Shown in pieces: positions 20,647 to 25,927 of a stretch of DNA of 25,927 bases. The stretch lies in the NCBI GenBank assembly GCA_964424335.1, contig CAYRIY010000048.1, forward strand, positions 1 to 25,927, given 5' to 3'. How positions within the stretch are numbered: position 1 is the stretch's first letter; every line of letters begins with the position of its first letter. Made by a program: the position numbers and the translations under genes. Under the pieces are notes generated by a model that saw nothing but the letters and a program-made list of their open reading frames with translations, had not been told where the DNA came from and made no database searches. The DNA comes from CAYRIY01 sp964424335 (GTDB lineage Bacteria > Bacillota > Limnochordia > DTU080 > RSA5).

Positions 20647-22644
20647 GTGGGCCTAAAAGATGGGGCGGTTAGAGTCGCCGCCGGGGGGAACATCGCTTTG
20701 TGCGCTCTGCCATTTCAATTCGATTTTGATGAGATTCTACCCTTTTCACTCGACTTTGGCGAAACGTTGCGCAACCTTGCGAACGCCGTGGCATCTCGCA
20801 TCGCGGACCTATGTGTACTGTGCGTGATCGACCGAACCAAGTCACCGAGATGGGTCGCGGCCTCTCGTACAAATCCCGACCTAGCCCGGAGTGTAAACTT
20901 TGACCAAAGGCCGCGCTGCTTGCCCTCGATCGTCGGCGTCTGCGAGGTGATGAGAACGGGCGAGCCTCGGATTTACGAGTGCGTGACGCATGCCGGGATG
21001 GCGGGCGATGGGGAGTACGTGCCGGTCTTCCAAGACGCGGGGATTCAGTCGGCGTTGGTGGTGCCGCTCAAGGGCGACAGGGAAGTGATCGGCGCCCTGG
21101 TCATGGCGGCGACAAAGGAGTCCGACAGGAAGTTTTTCCTCGAAGATCTCGAGCAGGCACAAGGAATCGCCCGTCGGGCGGCCATCGTCATCGAAAAGGC
21201 GCTTCAATACCAAGAGACACGCTCAGCGATCTCACGCCTGGAATCAACCCTCGAAGCCGGCAGTATCGGGACTTGGGAATGGCACATACCAAGCGGCCGC
21301 GTCACATGGCTGTCTCCACTGGCAATATTCACGGACTATGAAAAGGGAAAATACGACGGACCCTATGACACCCTTTTTAGTGCGATTCACCCGTCGGACC
21401 GGCGGCGGGTCGAGCGGACCATCGCCCTGGCACTCAGAGATGATACCCGTTTTGAGCTAGAGTTTCGAATCGAGGGCACGGATCGGCAACCCGTGTGGCT
21501 CTACGCCAGAGGCAAGGTCGCGGAGCGGGACGTTGACGGCAAACCCGCCTTCATGCGCGGGATGTGCATGGAGATGACCCATCGGATTCTCGAGGAGCGG
21601 CAGATTCGGGAGGCGAAACAGCGCCTCGAGGGCGTCGTCAACGCGTCGCCTTTGCCGATCATCTCGATGGACGCCGATGGTCAGGTCACCGACTGGAACC
21701 AGGCTGCCGAGCGCCTCACGGGGTGGACGCGCGAGGAGGTCGTCGGTAACTTTAATCCGATGCTCCCCAAGGATCGAGATGACCGCGACGATCTCCTTTT
21801 CCAACGCATGCGAAGCGGCGAGTCGCTGCGAGGCATTGTCGTGCGCCGCAAGAAAAGGGACGGTTCGCTGCTTGACCTTAGCAAGTGGACCTCGACGCTC
21901 ACCGACGAAGACGGAGAAGTGACCGGATTCATGGCGATCTATGCCGATGTCACGGACCGGATTCGCTTTTTGGACGTCGCAACGCACGAACTCGGCAACC
22001 CCTTAAGCTCGATCAAGGCCGTCGTCTCACTGCTCAAGCTGTATGCGAGGCGCGGGTTTGAGCCGGACAGGCTGCTCGCTCAGATCGAGCGCCTCGATCT
22101 TGAAGTCGATCGCTTTACAAACCTACTCAATGAAATGATCACGACCGTCAAGACGCACGAGGGGCAGCTCAAGTTTGAACCTCGGCCCGTCGACGTTTGC
22201 GATGTGGTGCGGGCTTCGGTGGCTCGAGCCGGCAAAGAGGATCGGATGCTCGAGTGCAATCTGCTCGAGGAGCCCGCAGGCAAAGCGACGATCCTTGGGG
22301 ATGCCACCCGCCTTGGCCAAGTCTTTGACAATTTGATCGGCAACGCGATTAAATACTCCCCTTCCGAATCGCCCGTGCGAGTGGACGTGCGCGTCGAAGA
22401 TGGGCACGTGTTGGTCGCGGTCGTCGATCAAGGCATCGGAATTCCCCAATCGGAGATTCCGTCAGTCTTTGAGGAGTTTTATCGGGGGAGCGCGGAAGGC
22501 GTTTCGTCCGTCGGCGGAATGGGCCTTGGTCTATACATCTGCCGTGAGATCATCCTGCGCCACGACGGCCACATTTGGGTCGAAAGCGAGGTCGGTGTCG
22601 GCTCGACATTTTACGTCAAGCTGCCGCTTGCGTCAAAAGGATAA
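20647..22644 (+). CDS. GAF-PAS-PAS sensor histidine kinase, orphan
   Basis: A cytoplasmic sensor kinase of 665 residues if started at GTG 20647. Domains in order: GAF at about 35-185 (SIVGVCEVMRTGEP, ALVVPLKGDREVIGALVM), PAS at about 205-315 (GSIGTWEWHIPSGRVTWLS), PAS at about 325-440 (ISMDADGQVTDWNQAAERLTGW), HisKA with phospho-acceptor H447 (VATHELGNPLSSIKA), and the ATPase domain with N box DNLIGNAIKYS (about 561), G1 VVDQGIGIP (about 593) and G2 GGMGLGLYI (about 624). All ATP-binding boxes look intact. GTG 20647 has no good ribosome binding site; TTG 20698 with a G-run upstream is an alternative, and two small frames precede it. No response regulator is adjacent. The two-partner secretion pair begins 68 bp downstream on the same strand with no terminator seen between. 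Confidence 0.93.
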   Translation: MGLKDGAVRVAAGGNIALCALPFQFDFDEILPFSLDFGETLRNLANAVASRIADLCVLCVIDRTKSPRWVAASRTNPDLARSVNFDQRPRCLPSIVGVCEVMRTGEPRIYECVTHAGMAGDGEYVPVFQDAGIQSALVVPLKGDREVIGALVMAATKESDRKFFLEDLEQAQGIARRAAIVIEKALQYQETRSAISRLESTLEAGSIGTWEWHIPSGRVTWLSPLAIFTDYEKGKYDGPYDTLFSAIHPSDRRRVERTIALALRDDTRFELEFRIEGTDRQPVWLYARGKVAERDVDGKPAFMRGMCMEMTHRILEERQIREAKQRLEGVVNASPLPIISMDADGQVTDWNQAAERLTGWTREEVVGNFNPMLPKDRDDRDDLLFQRMRSGESLRGIVVRRKKRDGSLLDLSKWTSTLTDEDGEVTGFMAIYADVTDRIRFLDVATHELGNPLSSIKAVVSLLKLYARRGFEPDRLLAQIERLDLEVDRFTNLLNEMITTVKTHEGQLKFEPRPVDVCDVVRASVARAGKEDRMLECNLLEEPAGKATILGDATRLGQVFDNLIGNAIKYSPSESPVRVDVRVEDGHVLVAVVDQGIGIPQSEIPSVFEEFYRGSAEGVSSVGGMGLGLYICREIILRHDGHIWVESEVGVGSTFYVKLPLASKG

Positions 22645-22712
22645 GCGGTCGATTTGTACAAGATTTCGTTATTATCGGAAAAGGGTTTGAAATAAGATTT
22701 GGAGAGAGCCGG

Positions 22713-24281
22713 ATGAGGATGCATTCCAAGCCAGGAAGTGAAGGCGCCTTGTGGTTAATCGCCGCGCTGCGCGTCTTTTTAGCGTTCGCGGTCAGCCTGA
22801 CAGCACCCTATACCGCCCATGCGCAGTCGACAAGCTTCACCGTCACCGGAGTGCATTTCACCGGGAACACCGTCTTTGACGACGATGTGCTGCAATCTTT
22901 GGTGGCAGACCTTTTAGGGCCCAAGACCACCTTGGCGGCGCTGGAGGAGGCGGCAGAGCGCATCGGCAGGTTCTACCGCGAGCGTGGCTATCCCCTCAGT
23001 TACGCTTTCCTTCCCCCACAAGAGATCGTTGACGGAACTGTGCAGCTTCGGGTAGTGGAAGGCCGCTACGACGATGTCGTCCTGCGCAATACCTCGGCGC
23101 TGCGTGACCGATCGGCCAGGGCGATGCTGGGCGATGTCCAGGCAGGCGCGTTGATCGAGTTGACCGCGCTGGACCGTGCCGTACGGCGGCTCAGCGAGAC
23201 GCCGGGGGTGCGGGCGACGGCTACGCTGCAGACGGGCGATGCGCCGGACACGGCCCGTTTGTTGGTCAACCTCGTCGACACCGAGCGCTTAAGGCGCAGC
23301 CTGAGCGTGGATACGTTCGGCAGCCCGTCCACTGGTACTTTGCGGGCTACACTCATGGTGGATCTTCTCAACCCCACCGGAAGCGGCGACCAGCTTTCGG
23401 TGCAGACCCTCAACGCGGGTGAAGGTATGCGACACGGGCAACTGGCGTACCAATTCCGCATCGGTCGAAGCCCGTTTACCTATACCGCAACACTTGGAGA
23501 CACCCGCTACCGCTTGATCGACGACATGGCCGCGTTAAATGCACACGGCTCGGTGCAGATGCTCAGCCTTGCGGCGCAGACGCCCTATGTGCGCTCCACG
23601 GCGGGCAATCTCGACGTGCGTTTCGCCGCGGAGCAGCGGCGGCTTTCCGATGTGGTCTTGAGCGTGGAGGCTTTGCGTACGGTGCAGACGTACGGCGTGA
23701 CGGCCACGGGCGAGCGGCAGATCGCCGGTGGACGTGGCGCGTTTTCGCTTTCGATGACTTGGGGCAACCTGCGCATCCATGACGAGACCACGGCGGCGCA
23801 GGATGCTGCCTCGGCGAACACGGCGGGAGGGTTTTTCAGGGCAAACGCCACCCTGACGCGGCAGCAGCCGCTGACCGAACGGTTGGGATTACACGCCGAA
23901 TTGAGATTGCAATGGGCGTCCAAAAACCTGCATGGCTCCGAGAAATTGTCGCTCGGCGGAGCTTCAGGGGTACGGGGATACGGCTCTGGTGAGGCGTCGG
24001 GTGACGACGGCTGGTTGGTGCGGCTGGAGCTGCAGCAACGGTTGGGTGCAGGGCTTCAGGCCATCGGTTTCGTGGACGGCGGCGGTGTACGCATCGACAA
24101 GACGCCGTGGGATCCGGATGCCGAGCGCGACCGTACGCTGTTTGGCGGCGGCCTGGGACTGCTGTACACGCCGATGGAGCGCATTAGCCTGCGTGTGGAT
24201 GCGGCGTGGCCCTTCGCAGGCCATGGCCAAGGCACCGCAACGGGCCCTCGCTTGTGGGCGCGGGCCGTGTGGAGCTTTTAA
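22713..24281 (+). CDS. Two-partner secretion outer-membrane transporter (FhaC/ShlB/TpsB family)
   Basis: It exports its partner exoprotein across an outer membrane. From ATG 22713 (GGAGAG six bases upstream; 522 residues) a signal peptide ends near AHA-Q. Residues about 42-120 form a ShlB-type POTRA domain (GVHFTGNTVFDDDVL, FYRERGYPLSYAFLPPQ, VQLRVVEGRY); a second POTRA-like stretch follows to about 195. The remainder is a beta-barrel of alternating strands. It contains the conserved lid-loop motif VRGY at residues 420-423 within GGASGVRGYGSGEA and a closing strand that ends in phenylalanine (RAVWSF), as expected for an outer-membrane protein folded by BamA. The length is slightly below the usual 550-590. 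It stands 184 bp before its presumed substrate. No clear promoter of its own was seen, so it may be read from the kinase transcript. Confidence 0.93.
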   Translation: MRMHSKPGSEGALWLIAALRVFLAFAVSLTAPYTAHAQSTSFTVTGVHFTGNTVFDDDVLQSLVADLLGPKTTLAALEEAAERIGRFYRERGYPLSYAFLPPQEIVDGTVQLRVVEGRYDDVVLRNTSALRDRSARAMLGDVQAGALIELTALDRAVRRLSETPGVRATATLQTGDAPDTARLLVNLVDTERLRRSLSVDTFGSPSTGTLRATLMVDLLNPTGSGDQLSVQTLNAGEGMRHGQLAYQFRIGRSPFTYTATLGDTRYRLIDDMAALNAHGSVQMLSLAAQTPYVRSTAGNLDVRFAAEQRRLSDVVLSVEALRTVQTYGVTATGERQIAGGRGAFSLSMTWGNLRIHDETTAAQDAASANTAGGFFRANATLTRQQPLTERLGLHAELRLQWASKNLHGSEKLSLGGASGVRGYGSGEASGDDGWLVRLELQQRLGAGLQAIGFVDGGGVRIDKTPWDPDAERDRTLFGGGLGLLYTPMERISLRVDAAWPFAGHGQGTATGPRLWARAVWSF

Positions 24282-24465
24282 GGTTTAGTTTTTGTACAGC
24301 CGGTTTCGCTTGGTTGGCTACGTTTGGTTTGGGTTGCTCGCACGAGGTTTGCAATTGAGAAGCAGATTATGGCGGTGGCTACGGGACGCGTCGGCGGCTG
24401 TTGTGCGGCTGGGAGCCAACAGGCTTGGCGTATGCTGTGGGCATTGTCCGGGGGGATGATCGGTG

Positions 24466-25927
24466 ATGGAGAATTGGTCGACAGCTACGCAGGGTGACGA
24501 GCCGCGACGCGCGCTGCGACGAGGTCCTGGCGCCGCAGGATTGCGGGGCCGCGTGAGGGGCCAGGGGAGGCGCCGAGTGGGGCGTCGGCGCGCGTGGGCT
24601 GTGGCGCTCAGCTTGGCGATGATATGGTCGACCGCCATTCCGGCTGGCGCTATGCTGCCTACGGGCGGTACGATTCAGCCGGGCAATGGCGACGGTACCA
24701 TCGCCGTTGTCGGTGCGGGAGATACCGAGCTCACCATCACGCAGGACAGCGAACGCCTGATTATCGATTGGGATAGCTTTTCGATCGGCGAGGGGTATAC
24801 GGTCACGTTTGACCAAACGGCCGGCGCCAATGCCGTCGTGCTCAACCGTGTGGGGAGCGGGGCGGGCGTAAGCCAGATCCTGGGAACACTGACGGCTCCC
24901 GGACAGGTCTTTCTCATCAACCCGCAAGGCGTGATATTTGGACAGAACGCCAGGGTGGATGTGGGCGCACTCGTCGCCTCCTCGCTCGACATTACCAACA
25001 GCAACTTCCTTGCGGGCAACTACATCTTTGAAGGCGGTCTTGCAGGCGCATCGGTGATCAATGGGGGTGAGATCACCGCCGGTTACGATGCGGGCATTGA
25101 GGGCGGCTATGTCGCGCTCATCGCGCCCAAGGTGCAAAACGACGGCGCGATCACCGCCAAATTGGGCACTGCTGCGCTGCTTGCTGGCGGGCAGGTGCGT
25201 CTCGACGTGGTAGCGGGCGGCCTGGTCAACGTGGAAATCGAGGCGACGGTGGCGGACGCCTTGATCGAGCAATTTGGCGAGATCAACGTAGATGGCGGCT
25301 TGGCGTTGTTGCTGGCCGGGGCAGAGGCGCCGACGCTCGATCAAATCGTATTGAAACAATCGGGCGTGATCCGGGCGGATCGCGTCGCCGAAATTGACGG
25401 GCGGATCGTGCTCTCGGGCGGCTCGCAGGGGACGGTTTCGCTTGGCGATCAAGGCGCGGCCGAAGGCGACGAAGCGAAGTTGATCGCCTCAGGCGGCATC
25501 CATGTGTCCGGCCAGGAGATTGAGGTGGTCGGCGAGGTCACGGCGGAGGGCGGAGCGCCGGTCGTGTTGCGCGCCGATCCGCTGGGAACCAGCACAGGCA
25601 CGGTGGAGTTTGGCAATGAAGGCAGTCTGACGGTGGACGGATTGGGAGATGTGTCGATCTTCTACAATCCTGTGAGCTATTCCAATCCCGTCTACTATGG
25701 CGATAACGTTACGACAGACGAAGGCGGCCTTACCGCCTATATGCTGGTGAATGACGTCAACGACCTACAAGCGATCGGTGCTAATGCCACTACCCTCGCC
25801 GGTACGTATGCGCTGGGGCGCGACATCGACGCCTCGCTGACAGCGACATGGAACGGCGGCGCGGGCTTTGTGCCGATCGGGAGCTATGATGACGCCAATC
25901 CCTTCATCGGTACGTTCGACGGTCAGG
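24466..25927 (+). CDS. Two-partner secretion exoprotein, filamentous-haemagglutinin type (TpsA), partial
   Basis: The start is taken as ATG 24466 with a G-run 10 bp upstream; the frame is open to the window end (more than 487 residues). The N-terminus is unusual: about 45 residues with many arginines (GRVRGQGRRRVGRRR) precede the hydrophobic core WAVALSLAMIWSTAIPAGA. The TPS secretion domain follows at about residues 55-290. It has NRVGSG (near 127), GQVFLINPQGVIFG with N152, and VGALVASSLDITN, the hallmark segments that recognise the partner transporter. Parallel beta-helix-like repeats (INGGEITAGYD, GLVNVEIEA, GVIRADRVAEIDGRIVLSGG) continue. Near 430-487 a GLUG-like motif appears (AGFVPIGSYDD, FIGTFDGQ). 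The protein is probably a large surface adhesin; its size and receptor-binding parts lie beyond the window. The 184-bp gap before it shows no clear terminator or promoter. Confidence 0.92.
   Translation, partial: MENWSTATQGDEPRRALRRGPGAAGLRGRVRGQGRRRVGRRRAWAVALSLAMIWSTAIPAGAMLPTGGTIQPGNGDGTIAVVGAGDTELTITQDSERLIIDWDSFSIGEGYTVTFDQTAGANAVVLNRVGSGAGVSQILGTLTAPGQVFLINPQGVIFGQNARVDVGALVASSLDITNSNFLAGNYIFEGGLAGASVINGGEITAGYDAGIEGGYVALIAPKVQNDGAITAKLGTAALLAGGQVRLDVVAGGLVNVEIEATVADALIEQFGEINVDGGLALLLAGAEAPTLDQIVLKQSGVIRADRVAEIDGRIVLSGGSQGTVSLGDQGAAEGDEAKLIASGGIHVSGQEIEVVGEVTAEGGAPVVLRADPLGTSTGTVEFGNEGSLTVDGLGDVSIFYNPVSYSNPVYYGDNVTTDEGGLTAYMLVNDVNDLQAIGANATTLAGTYALGRDIDASLTATWNGGAGFVPIGSYDDANPFIGTFDGQ

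Noticed and set aside
22575..22712. N-terminal extension of the outer-membrane transporter into the kinase gene
   Set aside because: It overlaps the kinase's coding region in another frame and would place the signal peptide internally; ATG 22713 has its own GGAGAG.
1..25927. CRISPR arrays, insertion sequences, phage genes or riboswitches
   Set aside because: No regularly spaced repeats, transposase or integrase motifs, terminal inverted repeats or known riboswitch cores were seen on either strand.

Overview
The window looks like chromosome from a GC-rich, probably sporulation-lineage Bacillota (Firmicutes) that appears to have an outer membrane. Three kinds of evidence support a Firmicute background: strong AGGAGG-type ribosome binding sites with some TTG/GTG starts, well-formed sigma-A-type promoters, and a small Spo0E-like protein. 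At the right end is a two-partner secretion pair: an outer-membrane FhaC/ShlB-type transporter and a filamentous-haemagglutinin-type exoprotein. That pair only makes sense in a diderm cell. Both observations would fit a diderm Firmicute of the Limnochordia kind. This placement is inference; no marker in the window settles it.

Layout. 1-2110: the 3' end of a large, probably surface or carbohydrate-binding protein; tRNA-Ser(GCU); a small helical protein; a GNAT-like protein; a Spo0E-like protein on the opposite strand; and tRNA-Arg(UCG). Both tRNAs have their own promoter and terminator. 2246-3976: a PAS-GGDEF-EAL cyclic-di-GMP enzyme. 3979-10374: four exported proteins. One, on the minus strand, has a PPC-like C-terminal domain. 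The other three form a same-strand run: a double PsbP-like protein, a beta-propeller/IPT-TIG protein, and an M48 metalloprotease that carries two more PsbP-like modules. 10438-11979: a membrane protein and a glycerophosphodiester phosphodiesterase behind a LacI-type palindrome.

12071-13723: phosphoglucose isomerase on the minus strand. 13895-19089: a likely operon of a class II aldolase-domain protein, a zinc-dependent dehydrogenase with an odd His/Ala/Gly/Ser-rich insertion, and a large membrane protein with an alkaline-phosphatase-like domain that seems to lack active-site residues. 19086-20489 (minus): a PhyH-type Fe(II)/2-oxoglutarate dioxygenase and a GST-like protein. Their promoter overlaps, in divergent orientation, that of the next gene. 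20647-22644: a GAF-PAS-PAS histidine kinase with no response regulator beside it, preceded by two tiny ORFs and a near-perfect ribosome binding site. 22713-25927: the two-partner secretion pair; the exoprotein runs off the window.

How the parts fit. The right end may form one module, with an orphan sensor kinase immediately upstream of a surface-adhesin secretion system. The left-centre holds a c-di-GMP enzyme next to several exported proteins, which suggests a surface or biofilm theme. The centre is carbohydrate and phospholipid housekeeping. Gene packing is tight: two convergent pairs meet within 0-2 bp and a third overlaps by 41 bp. No stretch longer than about 250 bases lacks a gene. No insertion sequence, CRISPR array or prophage genes were seen.
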